Origin: Treponema sp.
GTDB taxonomy: Bacteria > Spirochaetota > Spirochaetia > Treponematales > Treponemataceae
DNA length: 64,000 nucleotides
Direction of reading: 5' to 3'
Assembly: GCA_024402565.1 (NCBI GenBank)
Contig: JAKSTM010000005.1
Span: forward strand, 33,813-97,812
Within the stretch, counting starts at the first letter, position 1, and the number at the start of each line of letters is the position of its first letter. The translations under genes and the position numbers were made by a program. Under the pieces are notes generated by a model. The model was not told where the DNA came from and did no database searches. It worked only from the letters and a program-made list of their open reading frames with translations. Shown piece by piece: positions 52,102 to 60,920 of the stretch.

Positions 52102-53547
52102 ATGAAAGTTATTGATTTTATTAGGATTATTTCCATTCTCCTGGCCATAGTTGGACTGACATTTTTGATTCCAATTATTGTTGCTCTTATTTATGGCGAA
52201 TATCAGGTTCTTAACGCCTTTATTATTCCAATGGCCACTAGTTTTGTTCTTTTTCTTGTTTTCTTTTTCCCATTCAGAAACAGAAAAATCAATCTTTCAA
52301 CCCGATCAACATTTGTTGTTGTTGCGGGAGCATGGATCTTCACCAGCCTTATGGGTGCATTTCCTTTTTATTTTTCAAACTGTGGAATTTCCTGGACAAA
52401 TGCTTTCTTCGAAAGTGTTTCAGGTTTCAGTACAACTGGTGCCACAGTTATTGATGATGTAGAAATTCTTCCTCACGCAATAAATATGTGGCGTTGTATG
52501 ACACACTGGCTTGGCGGTATGGGAGTTGTAACATTAACTGTAGCTCTTCTTCCACTCCTTGGTGTCGGCGGTTTCCAGCTGATTAAAGCAGAAACTACAG
52601 GACCTGAAAAAGGCAAAGTAACTGCAAAAATCACAACAACTGCAAAAGCACTCTGGCTCATCTATTTTGCTTTTACAGTAATCGAAGCAATTCTTCTTAA
52701 GATTTTTGGGATGGACTGGTTCGACGCCTCTGCCCATGCTTTTTCAACTTTAGGAACAGGTGGATTCTCTACTAAAAACAGCAGCATCGCATATTTTGAT
52801 TCAGCCGCTATCGATATCACCATCACAGTATTTATGTTCCTGGCTGGAATAAACTTCAGTCTTTTCTATTACCTTATTACAAAAAAAACTGATGAAATCA
52901 AAAACAATTCAGAATTCAAAAGCTATGTAGGACTTTTCTTTTCTCTGGTAATAATTACAGCTTTGTGTCTTCTTCCAAAATACCATAATTTCTTTACGGC
53001 CCTGCGTTATTCTTCTTTCCAGATTGCATCACTAACTTCTACAACAGGTTTCGGAACTTCTGATTTTACATTATGGCCAGTGCCTGCACAGCTCTTCTGT
53101 TTTATGGTCTTCTTTGTTGGTGGAAGTTCTGGATCAACATCAGGCGGTGTAAAAGTAATTCGTTGGGTTATTCTTTTCAAACAGGCTGGAAACGAAATCA
53201 GACGCATGCTTCATCCTCACGGAATTTTTACAGTACGCTTAAATGGAAAACCTGGACGTAAAGATGTTGTATTCAATGTTGCTGCTTTCTTCTTTGTTTA
53301 CCTTCTGCTTGTTACCCTTACAACTTTCATCGGTTGTTTTGGAAATCTGGATTTATGGTCTTCCTTTACAGGCGCTCTTTCTATGGTTGGAAACATAGGC
53401 CCTGGATTCGGACAGCTTGGTCCAAGCAATACTTACAGCTTCTTACCATCCTTCTTAAAATGGTGGTACTGTTTTGCAATGCTGGCCGGACGACTTGAGC
53501 TTTATACAATGCTCATATTCTTTGTTCCGGCTTATTGGAAAAAATAA
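52102..53547 (+). CDS. trkH: TrkH-family potassium uptake channel subunit
   Basis: Membrane subunit of the Trk/Ktr potassium system. The 481-residue protein has the four pore loops of the family: SGFSTTGATV, LGTGGFSTKNSS, TSTTGFGTSDF and MVGNIGPGFGQLG, joined by pairs of helices, and GGSSGSTSGGVKVIRW between the third and fourth repeats. The start ATG 52102 (MKVIDFIRII) is chosen because an upstream frame to 52057 would lie over the promoter. The regulatory TrkA subunit is not in this window. Confidence 0.95.
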   Translation: MKVIDFIRIISILLAIVGLTFLIPIIVALIYGEYQVLNAFIIPMATSFVLFLVFFFPFRNRKINLSTRSTFVVVAGAWIFTSLMGAFPFYFSNCGISWTNAFFESVSGFSTTGATVIDDVEILPHAINMWRCMTHWLGGMGVVTLTVALLPLLGVGGFQLIKAETTGPEKGKVTAKITTTAKALWLIYFAFTVIEAILLKIFGMDWFDASAHAFSTLGTGGFSTKNSSIAYFDSAAIDITITVFMFLAGINFSLFYYLITKKTDEIKNNSEFKSYVGLFFSLVIITALCLLPKYHNFFTALRYSSFQIASLTSTTGFGTSDFTLWPVPAQLFCFMVFFVGGSSGSTSGGVKVIRWVILFKQAGNEIRRMLHPHGIFTVRLNGKPGRKDVVFNVAAFFFVYLLLVTLTTFIGCFGNLDLWSSFTGALSMVGNIGPGFGQLGPSNTYSFLPSFLKWWYCFAMLAGRLELYTMLIFFVPAYWKK

Positions 53548-53560
53548 CCTGCCTGAAAAA

Positions 53561-55477
53561 ATGGTAAAGAAAAAATCTGTACTTACAATATTATGTGTAT
53601 TTATTTTTTCGATTAATTCTCTTTTCGCAAACGAACCTCTTGGTCTTGTACTGACCGGGAGTTCTTCAGGCGCATATTCTCACATAGGAGTTTTACGCGC
53701 CTTAGAAAAATCTGACATAAAACCAGACTTTATTGTTGCCACTTCTGTAGGTGCAATAATTGGACTGCTTTATGCGTCAGGTTTTTCGCCAGATGATATT
53801 CAGCAGATTTTCCAAAGTGCCAGTCTTTCCGATTTTTATAGAACAGTAAAACCTGACAAAAATGGGAAACTCTATTCCTCATATTTTGATGCATTTATTT
53901 CTGATTTATATTCCGGTAAATCTTACGATATTAAAGAATGCATAATTCCAATCATAATTCCAACAGAAGACCCAATCTCTGGACGTCAGATTATTTTTAC
54001 TGAAGGCGAAATTTCAGATATCATGGGAACCCTTTTTGCCATGAGTTACATGACAGAACCTGTTAATGTTAATCAGAACGAAGGACTTGTTATGCGTCTG
54101 GAAGATTCCGGAAAACTAGACTTATGGTCACTGAATATTGCAGAAACTTACAGCCGTAATCTCATTGTTTCTACCGCCACATATGAACCTCAAAAAAAAC
54201 CGGAAGTAAAAAACGTAGCCTTAATCGGTAACATATCAGAATTTTCTTCGGAAAAAACTTTAGCTGACGGACTTTTTGCCAGTCCCTATGCATGGATTAA
54301 AACCGACCTTTCTGAATTCTCAGATGCCGCCTATGCTGACGATTTAAGAAACATAATAATTTTAGGTGAAGCCACAACTGATTTCTATTTTTCCGGACAC
54401 CCTTCAACAAATGTCGGTAGTTTTTCTTTCTTTTTATATGAGAAACCTGGTTTCACATATATAAGAAATTTAAGAGAAAAAGCTACAGATAAAGTTTGTA
54501 AAAATATTGGAAAAGAACTGGAAAACTATATTAAATTTTTAAAGCGAAATCCGGAAATGACAGAAAACGCCCCGGGTGTAGAATTGAAAAACTTTTTCTA
54601 TTCAGAAAATCTTTCATCAGGTTTATACACTTTTTTTGATATGCGTCCTCTTTATATTCGAACAGGAATTCGTACAAACTTTTTTACCTTCTGGGGACCA
54701 AATCTGGATTTACTTCCACGAATCAAAACAACATTGTTTTCTGATTTTTCTCCATTAACGTTCAGTAGTTCAGCATTCTCTGAAATTACAGAACAAAACA
54801 TCATTATTGGTTTAGAAAATAAAAAGATGTTCAATTTTCCCGGTCTTTTTACTTTGTATCCATACATCAGTGCAGAAATGGCACTCCACTATAACAAAAA
54901 TGATTTGGACCAGGAAAAATATCTGGTTCGAAGTGGCATAGAATTATTTGATAGAAATCATTCCGGTTATAATTTTTCAATCAATCCATACGTTTTCTGT
55001 TTTTCCGAAAGACTCAGCAAAAACATTATCAACAATTATGGATTCGGTGGAAAATTTTCTGCAGACCTTTTTGCTATTCCTCATTTAGGCTATAAAATCG
55101 GGGATTCATTTCGATACCAGAAAAATGGAGAAGGAATTGTTCTAAATAAAAATGACGGCTACCGTGGAAGATGTCCCGCCGATAAGCCAAAACAAACTGC
55201 ATCAACATATTTAAATCTTCTGCAAATGGAATGGTTCTGGTATCTTAAGGATTCACCTTTCCAGGCAACAGAAACAATCAAACTGGAAAAAATCAAAATG
55301 GGAATTTATTACGACCTTTTGACGTTTAAAGACGGGATTGAACAATCCGCAGGAATTTTTATTCGTCCGCAGATTATTCAAAATAATTTTTCCCTCACTA
55401 ATCTGGAAGTTTACGCCGGTTATGACACTTCAGAGGAAAGTGCCGTTATCGGCTTTACATTTACACAACACTGGTAA
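53561..55477 (+). CDS. Patatin-like phospholipase with C-terminal beta-barrel region
   Basis: A 638-residue exported protein (signal peptide to about residue 23, IFSINSLFAN). The patatin part (about 25-290) has an oxyanion loop GSSSGAYSHIGVLRAL, a nucleophile elbow ATSVGAIIG (Ser; the first Gly of GxSxG is Ala), and a DGLFASP that fits the catalytic Asp motif. The C-terminal 250 residues are rich in alternating strands with aromatic belts (HSGYNFSINPYVFCFSE) and end in VIGFTFTQHW, as in Omp85-like barrels. This is the layout of PlpD-type (type Vd) secreted lipases, without an obvious POTRA domain. It is 13 bases behind trkH. Confidence 0.78.
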   Translation: MVKKKSVLTILCVFIFSINSLFANEPLGLVLTGSSSGAYSHIGVLRALEKSDIKPDFIVATSVGAIIGLLYASGFSPDDIQQIFQSASLSDFYRTVKPDKNGKLYSSYFDAFISDLYSGKSYDIKECIIPIIIPTEDPISGRQIIFTEGEISDIMGTLFAMSYMTEPVNVNQNEGLVMRLEDSGKLDLWSLNIAETYSRNLIVSTATYEPQKKPEVKNVALIGNISEFSSEKTLADGLFASPYAWIKTDLSEFSDAAYADDLRNIIILGEATTDFYFSGHPSTNVGSFSFFLYEKPGFTYIRNLREKATDKVCKNIGKELENYIKFLKRNPEMTENAPGVELKNFFYSENLSSGLYTFFDMRPLYIRTGIRTNFFTFWGPNLDLLPRIKTTLFSDFSPLTFSSSAFSEITEQNIIIGLENKKMFNFPGLFTLYPYISAEMALHYNKNDLDQEKYLVRSGIELFDRNHSGYNFSINPYVFCFSERLSKNIINNYGFGGKFSADLFAIPHLGYKIGDSFRYQKNGEGIVLNKNDGYRGRCPADKPKQTASTYLNLLQMEWFWYLKDSPFQATETIKLEKIKMGIYYDLLTFKDGIEQSAGIFIRPQIIQNNFSLTNLEVYAGYDTSEESAVIGFTFTQHW

Positions 55478-55479
55478 TT

Positions 55480-56655
55480 TTATTTTTTTACAGCACCGCG
55501 ATAACAACTTTGAGAATCACTTTCGATAACCTGAATACAAGGTTCTGTTAATTCCATAGTTACTGGGAAATTTTCTTCCAAAAGAAGATGAGTTTCACCA
55601 TCAAGTTCACAAAGAACAGGATATTTATAATCAACAACCACTTTATCAGCCTGATAAGTTTGTGCCAGATTTGTTGAAATATAAGAACCGTCTGTAAACT
55701 TTCCGTTTTTCAAAACCATTGTCATTACATCAAGTTTTCTGACAATAGCCACATTTTCTTCCACAGGGAAAATCTTTTTACCGCTTCCAAAAGTTCTATG
55801 TCCTGAAACACCAAAAACACACATTTCAAAAGCGGAATTAATTGTGTCCAAAAGTTCATCATCTTTATACAGTCTGATTACTGCATCCTCTGGAGGAAAG
55901 GCTTTGTTATAATTAAGAGTTGCAAAGTCCACCATAAGCTGATAATGATTTCCAGGATGTTTTGTTTTTTCTTCATTTGTTTTCCAGCAAACAAATGCGT
56001 CAAGTCCAATTCCTGCAGCATTAAAAGAATACCATGGAGCTTTATCTTCCACATTTCCATATTCAGCCGGATTTTTACAAGAAGCTTTTATTCCGTTTTC
56101 AGTTACTTCTCCATTCACAGAAAATTTTACTGCACGGGCATTTGCAAAATGAATTGATTCTGAAAGAATTTTTAAAGACTCATCCAATGTATGTCCGTCT
56201 GTTCCGTCGTTTCCTGTTCCTAAAGGCATACGGAAAACAGCAATTTTGTCCTGGACTTTTTTCTTATTTACTTCCGATTTTAAAGCCCATTTTGTAAGTC
56301 CAGTTTGAATCTCAAGTGAAGTTCCGTCTCCACCGGCAGAAACAATTATTGTTAATTCTTCTTCCGAAGCATTAGTTGCAATTTCTTCTGCAATTTCTTT
56401 TCCGTGTCCAATTTTTTTTGTAATAATAACTTCTGATTTTATTGATTCTGTAACAACAGCTTTTTCTTTCACCAAATCTTCAAACTCTTTTAATGTTTTA
56501 AGATTTTTTTCAGACTGCTTTTCTTGTGTGAAACCTCCAGCCTTTTCATTTGCTACAACAATTATGCTAAGTTTTTTTCCTGCGAAAAGTGAATTAACTG
56601 AAAACATTTTTGTTACACCTTCGCATAAAATCTGTGGGGTTAATAATTCTGACAT
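55480..56655 (-). CDS. Diacylglycerol-kinase-like lipid kinase
   Basis: A 391-residue member of the DAGK catalytic superfamily, which phosphorylates diacylglycerol or related lipids with ATP. It has SIIVVANEKAGGF (usually NPxSG), TIIVSAGGDGTSLEIQ with the GGDGT loop, FRMPLGTGNDG, and the C-terminal strand-rich part with VCGVSGH-like CVFGVSGHRTFG and KVVVDYKYPVLCELDGE. The TetR gene sits 19 bases upstream on the same strand. The lipid substrate is not known. Its stop is two bases from the convergent patatin gene. Confidence 0.82.
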   Translation of the reverse strand: MSELLTPQILCEGVTKMFSVNSLFAGKKLSIIVVANEKAGGFTQEKQSEKNLKTLKEFEDLVKEKAVVTESIKSEVIITKKIGHGKEIAEEIATNASEEELTIIVSAGGDGTSLEIQTGLTKWALKSEVNKKKVQDKIAVFRMPLGTGNDGTDGHTLDESLKILSESIHFANARAVKFSVNGEVTENGIKASCKNPAEYGNVEDKAPWYSFNAAGIGLDAFVCWKTNEEKTKHPGNHYQLMVDFATLNYNKAFPPEDAVIRLYKDDELLDTINSAFEMCVFGVSGHRTFGSGKKIFPVEENVAIVRKLDVMTMVLKNGKFTDGSYISTNLAQTYQADKVVVDYKYPVLCELDGETHLLLEENFPVTMELTEPCIQVIESDSQSCYRGAVKK

Positions 56656-56674
56656 AATATTTTTTCCTGCATTT

Positions 56675-57277
56675 TTATTTTTTGTCCGTCATAAAGCCGT
56701 CTATAACAAGCCTGATTGAATCTTTTAAGATATCAACATTTTTCTGTCCCAGAACAGCAACTCTGAAAATTGCAGATTCAACTAGACTGTAAAGTGCCTC
56801 ATTCATTGTGCGCACATTCAAATCTTTAAACTCTTGATTCTTAATTCCCAGAATTAAAATATGATTAAGTACATGACGAATTCTGATTACACGATGATTA
56901 ACGCGATCATTAGCACTTTCGCCTGACTTTTCAAGCTGAATAAGATAAATTTGAAGAACATGAAAAAGCTTTCGGTTTTCTTGAATTGCATCAATAACAA
57001 CATCCAGCGTTTTTCGCAAAGTAGTTTCAGCATTATTTGAAGAATCATTAAGAATTTCTTCAATAGCCAATTCAACGCCTGTTAAAAGCTGCTTAATACT
57101 CCAAAGAAAGATTTCATTTTTATTACGAAAATAAATATACAGTGTTGTACGAGTAATTCCACAACGATCCGCAATTTTTTGAAAAGTTACATCTTCATAA
57201 CCTTCATCAATAAAAACATCCAGAGCCTTCTGAAGAATCTCCTGTTTTCTTTTTTCATGTTCAACAACAATTGCCAT
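56675..57277 (-). CDS. TetR/AcrR-family transcriptional regulator
   Basis: A 200-residue repressor-type protein. The N-terminal helix-turn-helix is classic: KRKQEILQKALDVFIDEGYE, VTFQKIADRCGITRTTLYIY and FRNKNEIFLWS. The C-terminal ligand domain (about 60-200) is helical and unassigned. It lies between the rRNA methyltransferase and the lipid kinase, all on the minus strand with short gaps, so it may control the kinase. AAGG lies before the ATG. Confidence 0.9.
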   Translation of the reverse strand: MAIVVEHEKRKQEILQKALDVFIDEGYEDVTFQKIADRCGITRTTLYIYFRNKNEIFLWSIKQLLTGVELAIEEILNDSSNNAETTLRKTLDVVIDAIQENRKLFHVLQIYLIQLEKSGESANDRVNHRVIRIRHVLNHILILGIKNQEFKDLNVRTMNEALYSLVESAIFRVAVLGQKNVDILKDSIRLVIDGFMTDKK

Positions 57278-57289
57278 ATAACTTACCTT

Positions 57290-58504
57290 CTAGAATTTTC
57301 TCGGGCGATTTACACGACGGTCTTCTCCGTCTTTGCGGGCAGTCTGACCATTTTTGAATTCGTAAAATTTTGAATCCAAATTTCCTGCCTTTATTGATTT
57401 AATTACATTTGCTTTTCGCTCAAAACTTTCTTCAAAGAATTCCGCAGCCGTAATAATTCCTAAGTCCCAACCAGGGAAAGCTTTTATTAACCCACCCATA
57501 TTCTTATAAAGTTCACGAGTTTGTTCTTCATTAAGAAGTCGTTCTCCATAAGGCGGATTACAAATTAAAAGCCCTGTATCGTAAGGAGCCGCAAGATCTG
57601 AAAAATCTGACTGAATAAAATCAGGGCGAGGAACGTGAAAAGATTTATCCACCATATGAAGTGCACGTCCAGCCATTACACAGGCATATTCTGCATTTTT
57701 CTTTGCGCGATTAACGGCAGCGGGATCAATATCACTTCCTGTAATTCGCACCTCAACATCTGTTCGAATCAATTCAGCTTCTGCACGCTTAATTTCTTCC
57801 GCACGACGTGAATCGAATATCGGGAGATTTTCCATTGCAAAACGGCGGCCAAATCCTGGGGCAATATTGAAAGCATAAAGAGTTGCTTCTATAGGAATTG
57901 TTCCAGAACCACAGAACGGATCGTGAAGCGGAGTTTTTCGTCTCCACATCATTTCCTGAAGGAGAATTGCGGCAGTTGTTTCACGAAGAGGAGCAATGCC
58001 GCCGTCAGTTCTGTAACCGCGTTTGTGAAGCGGAAGTCCTGATAAATCAAGAAGAATAAAAGCTTTGTCTTCATCCATGTAAACACGAACATCAACCTGA
58101 TCTCCGGTTTCAGGCATAGACCTCATATGCCAGATATCACAAAGCTTTGAATAAATCGATTTCTGAATCATTCCCTGAATAGAATGTTCTGAATTAAGTT
58201 TGCTTTTATAAACACGAACTTTATCGATTACGACGCGGGAATCTTTTTTCAAAAAATCCTGCCAGGCAACGGCATAACATCCATGAAAAAGTTCATCGAA
58301 ATTTGAAGCATTGTATTCTGCCATCTGTAAATAAACGCGGTCTGCAGTACGAAGACAAAGGTTCGCTCTAAAAAGGGCATCATCATCTCCATAAAAACTA
58401 ACACGCCCAGGCCTATTTCCTACAAGCTTATATCCCAGATGTTTAATTTCATTTCCCAGGATTTTTTCTGCACCAACTGCGCACAATGCTACCAATATAT
58501 TCAT
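57290..58504 (-). CDS. THUMP-domain 23S rRNA guanine-N2 methyltransferase, RlmL N-terminal type
   Basis: SAM-dependent RNA methyltransferase. The 404-residue protein opens with MNILVALCAVGAEKILGNEI, has a THUMP region (about 50-155), then the Rossmann methyltransferase with motif I LHDPFCGSGTIPIEATL and the catalytic motif NPPYGERL, and DSKFYEFKNG near the end. This is the RlmL/YpsC arrangement that modifies 23S rRNA. The start is ATG 58504, since TACAAT lies seven bases before it; 24 in-frame codons upstream are not used. The message is probably leaderless. Confidence 0.9.
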   Translation of the reverse strand: MNILVALCAVGAEKILGNEIKHLGYKLVGNRPGRVSFYGDDDALFRANLCLRTADRVYLQMAEYNASNFDELFHGCYAVAWQDFLKKDSRVVIDKVRVYKSKLNSEHSIQGMIQKSIYSKLCDIWHMRSMPETGDQVDVRVYMDEDKAFILLDLSGLPLHKRGYRTDGGIAPLRETTAAILLQEMMWRRKTPLHDPFCGSGTIPIEATLYAFNIAPGFGRRFAMENLPIFDSRRAEEIKRAEAELIRTDVEVRITGSDIDPAAVNRAKKNAEYACVMAGRALHMVDKSFHVPRPDFIQSDFSDLAAPYDTGLLICNPPYGERLLNEEQTRELYKNMGGLIKAFPGWDLGIITAAEFFEESFERKANVIKSIKAGNLDSKFYEFKNGQTARKDGEDRRVNRPRKF

Positions 58505-58511
58505 AACGGTT

Positions 58512-58520
58512 ATTGTAACA
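58512..58520 (-). promoter_or_regulatory. Extended -10 element of the rRNA methyltransferase gene
   Basis: The minus strand reads TGTTACAAT, a TG-extended -10 box (TACAAT 58512-58517), seven bases before the ATG. No ribosome binding site is seen. Confidence 0.5.
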
Positions 58521-58594
58521 TTGTGACAAAAAAAGTAAAAGTGTAAGGGCTTTATAAAATGAAGGATTAAATCCAATACATTTGTTTAAATGCG

Positions 58595-58687
58595 TTAATG
58601 AATTACTACCAGTCACAATGATGGGTGTTGCAGGCCGTGATTGTGAGCGGAAGTAAGTTTTTTAGAGGTCACCAAAAATCAAAAAAA
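58595..58687. repeat. Short copy of the 58.6/60.6 kb palindromic repeat element
   Basis: The first 43 bases (58595-58637) are identical to 60564-60606 and the remaining 54 (58634-58687, sharing GCCG) match 60850-60904 with two substitutions and one A fewer. The two halves are joined directly here but are 243 bases apart in the longer copy. GGATTAAATC at 58564 precedes it. Confidence 0.9.
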
Positions 58688-58709
58688 AGGCCACTCAAAA
58701 CTGAGTGAC
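58688..58709 (-). terminator. Terminator of the lipoprotein gene at 58743
   Basis: GGCCACTCA (58688-58696) pairs with TGAGTGACC (58701-58709) around AAAC, with one G-T or mismatch. On the minus strand it is followed by seven T supplied by the end of the repeat element. Confidence 0.75.
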
Positions 58710-58742
58710 CTGATTTCTATGCGATAAATCTATTTCTTAATA

Positions 58743-59249
58743 TTATTCGTTGATGATAACATTTTCTCCGTCCTGACTAACTGAAGAAACACGTTCCATA
58801 TCACTTGATCTGCCAGAGTTCATTACAGAACGTTCAAGTAAAGTAACTTCCCTTGTTGTCTCAATATTACCTTCATCATCTAAATAAACCCTTGAAAAAA
58901 CATATCCATTATCCGGATAGTTACTAACAAAACCCATATGCCAGGTACGATTATACTCTGCAGTTCCATCACCGTCATCATCAATCCAGAATGGAATATT
59001 TACAATATCATCATAATGACCTGTTTTATCGATTTCATAAACACAAGACTGTCCGTTTCTAAGCCATTTTTCTGTAGCTCTATCTTCTGGAACTCTAAAG
59101 TCATTTGTACTCTGAACATAATTCATTCTTAAAGCAATAGTGTACCCAGTATCATTTTTCAATTCCAAGTAAGGAATTTTGTATCCGGTGTTACATCCTG
59201 ATAAAAGCAAAACTAACAAAACACTAAGCATTAATACAACTTTTTTCAT
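58743..59249 (-). CDS. Small lipoprotein of unknown function
   Basis: A 168-residue lipoprotein (MKKVVLMLSVLLVLLLSGCN, lipidated Cys near residue 19). The rest is strand-rich (YLELKNDTGYTIALRMNYVQ) with an aspartate-rich WIDDDGDGTAEYN that looks like a calcium-binding loop, and it ends in a polar tail. I do not recognise a family. GAGG lies before the ATG and a terminator follows the gene, so it is a single unit. It stands between two copies of palindromic elements. Confidence 0.75.
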   Translation of the reverse strand: MKKVVLMLSVLLVLLLSGCNTGYKIPYLELKNDTGYTIALRMNYVQSTNDFRVPEDRATEKWLRNGQSCVYEIDKTGHYDDIVNIPFWIDDDGDGTAEYNRTWHMGFVSNYPDNGYVFSRVYLDDEGNIETTREVTLLERSVMNSGRSSDMERVSSVSQDGENVIINE

Positions 59250-59315
59250 ATAAACCTCTTATTTTTTTATTCTATATTCACAAACTTTAAAGCTCAATAA
59301 GAAATTCACCCTTTA

Positions 59316-59516
59316 TCAATAATGTGGCGGTTTGCGGTTGGGGATATCGCCTTCCATGTTGTCGTACACGTCTTTCAATTTCTGCGACAAAATCTGATTG
59401 TCATGTTTCAACTTTTCAATTTCTTCCGCCTGCTTAACGGCCACTTCCTGAATCTGATTCACAAAGTCTTCCATGTATGCAAGCTTAATTTCAATATTTG
59501 TAATTCGTTCTTCCAT
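59316..59516 (-). CDS. slyX: SlyX-like coiled-coil protein
   Basis: A 66-residue protein consisting of one coiled coil (MEERITNIEIKLAYMEDFVN, then heptads to about 50) and the proline-rich ending GDIPNRKPPHY. SlyX proteins share this length, heptad pattern and PPHY end; their function is unknown. The start codon is followed by MEERI, usual for the family. A palindromic element lies 25 bases upstream, between this gene and the next. Confidence 0.85.
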   Translation of the reverse strand: MEERITNIEIKLAYMEDFVNQIQEVAVKQAEEIEKLKHDNQILSQKLKDVYDNMEGDIPNRKPPHY

Positions 59517-59540
59517 TTTCGGACCCTGATCCAGCCAATC

Positions 59541-59603
59541 GCGGTTCGGTAACCCTCATTCCGACGCAAACTTCGTTTGCTTTCGGAACCGCTTCGCGGC
59601 CGC
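59541..59603. repeat. Palindromic element between slyX and the ElyC-like gene
   Basis: GCGGTTC (59541-59547) pairs with GAACCGC (59586-59592), CCGA with TCGG inside, and GCAAAC-TTC-GTTTGC (59566-59580) forms the tip. GCGGCCGC (59596-59603) follows. The local GC content is well above that of the genes on either side. Confidence 0.7.
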
Positions 59604-59619
59604 TAATGTCTGGGGTAGA

Positions 59620-60486
59620 TTATAATTTTGCAGGTTTCCCTGTCAGTAAAATTCTTGCGTTCAGTTTAACGTATGCACAGATTTCACGCAAATATGCCAT
59701 TAGTAAATGGAACACAGGTGTTCTGCAACCAAGTCCTGTCACATTTTCAAAGCCCATACGGCGGGCAAGTCGCTCGGCTCTTCGCAAATGATATCTGCTT
59801 GAAACCAGAATCACCGGAGACGAAAGAACTTCTTCAGAAGAAACCCCAAGTTCACTTTCCAGAAGTTTTGTTCCAAGCTGAAGATTCTGAATTGTATCCT
59901 TTGCCTGGTCTTCTACAAGAATTCTTTCAGGGGCAATTCCCATTTTTACAAGCTGCCGTTTCAGTTCAGGCGCTTCAGGATAAGGAAGCCATTTTAACGT
60001 ACCGCCAGTTACGACACAGACAGCTTCTGAATTCATTTTCAAATATTCCGCGCTTTTTTTAACGCGCCACATAACAGGTTTCGGAAGTTTTCCATTTTTA
60101 TCAATTCCTCCGCCAAGAAGAAAAACATAAACCTTGTTTCCGTCTGAAAAGCAAACTTCTTTTTCCGGAACTTCCTCTTCACTTGAAAAATCTTCAAGTC
60201 TTAAAACCCGAGGTGTCAGAATTAAAACCAGGTTCACAACAGCAACAACTCCGCAAACTCCGGCGAAGATTAAAATCACTTTCTTCCATTTTTTCTGAAT
60301 CCTGCTCCAGAAAGAATAGCCGTGCTTCAGATGATAAATCGAAAGCCAGATCAAAAAAATTCCTGCCACCGCCCAGATATTACAGAAGGAAGTCAGAATA
60401 TCCAGAATCGTTCCCGGACTAAGGATATGGAGAACAACGGTATAAACAATAAAAAGATTTCCAAGAATAAATTCTAAAACTAACAA
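59620..60486 (-). CDS. YdcF/SanA/ElyC-type DUF218 membrane protein
   Basis: A 288-residue protein with three N-terminal membrane helices (about 5-30, 35-55, 70-90) and a DUF218 domain (about 110-270): VYVFLLGGGIDKNGKLPKPV, VCVVTGGTLKWLPYPEAP, MGIAPERILVEDQAKDTIQN and SSRYHLRRAERLARRMGF. Family members affect envelope integrity. The start is TTG (60484-60486), supported by AGGAG nine bases upstream; no ATG is near. The 3' end lies close to a GC-rich palindrome. Confidence 0.85.
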   Translation of the reverse strand: MLVLEFILGNLFIVYTVVLHILSPGTILDILTSFCNIWAVAGIFLIWLSIYHLKHGYSFWSRIQKKWKKVILIFAGVCGVVAVVNLVLILTPRVLRLEDFSSEEEVPEKEVCFSDGNKVYVFLLGGGIDKNGKLPKPVMWRVKKSAEYLKMNSEAVCVVTGGTLKWLPYPEAPELKRQLVKMGIAPERILVEDQAKDTIQNLQLGTKLLESELGVSSEEVLSSPVILVSSRYHLRRAERLARRMGFENVTGLGCRTPVFHLLMAYLREICAYVKLNARILLTGKPAKL

Positions 60487-60505
60487 TTACGTTTACTCCT
60501 AAGTA

Positions 60506-60904
60506 TCTAAAAAACTTTCTCCCAGTCACAAGAATGGATTAAAGCAAATTATGCACAAACCTCTTAATGAATTACTACCAGTCACAATGATGGGTGTTGC
60601 AGGCCGCTCGCTAGCGTCGCTGCACGTTGAGCGCGTATAGGAAACTATAGAGCCACGCTCAAAGTGCCCTGCACACCCATCTTGTTCCTTTCCGTAATTC
60701 ATTAAAGCAAAAATATTTATTAGATTTAATCCTTCTTTTAAAAAACTTACGCAAGGGAACAACACGTGCCACCAGGAAATTATGAAACGCGGAACGATAG
60801 TTTCTTTACCGCGTTTCATATTAGCGACGCTAGCGAGCGTTCCTGGCTGGCCGTGATTGTGACCGGAAGTAAGTTTTTTAGAGGTCGCCAAAAATCAAAA
60901 AAAA
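60506..60904. repeat. Long composite palindromic repeat element, about 400 bp
   Basis: No gene is supported here. The ends are imperfect inverted repeats (TCTAAAAAACTT at 60506; AAGTTTTTTAGAG at 60880). Inside are CTCGCTAGCGTCGCT (60607-60621) and its exact inverse (60823-60837), TATAG-GAAA-CTATA (60636-60649), TATGAAACGCGG with its exact inverse (60781-60820), and an inverted diverged copy of the left part (about 60672-60738, with CATTAA and GATTTAATCC). A shorter copy lies at 58595-58687. It could be a MITE, an integron-type attC site or an unknown palindromic mobile unit. Confidence 0.8.
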
Positions 60905-60920
60905 TATATTTGATTTAATC

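Noticed and set aside
60526..60891. 121-codon minus-strand open frame
   Set aside because: It lies wholly within the composite palindromic repeat, has no ribosome site and no recognisable protein pattern. Its frame follows from the inverted repeats.
58595..60904. Confident call of an integron attC array
   Set aside because: No clear GTTRRRY/RYYYAAC core pairs were seen and no integrase gene is in the window, so the label stays a hypothesis.
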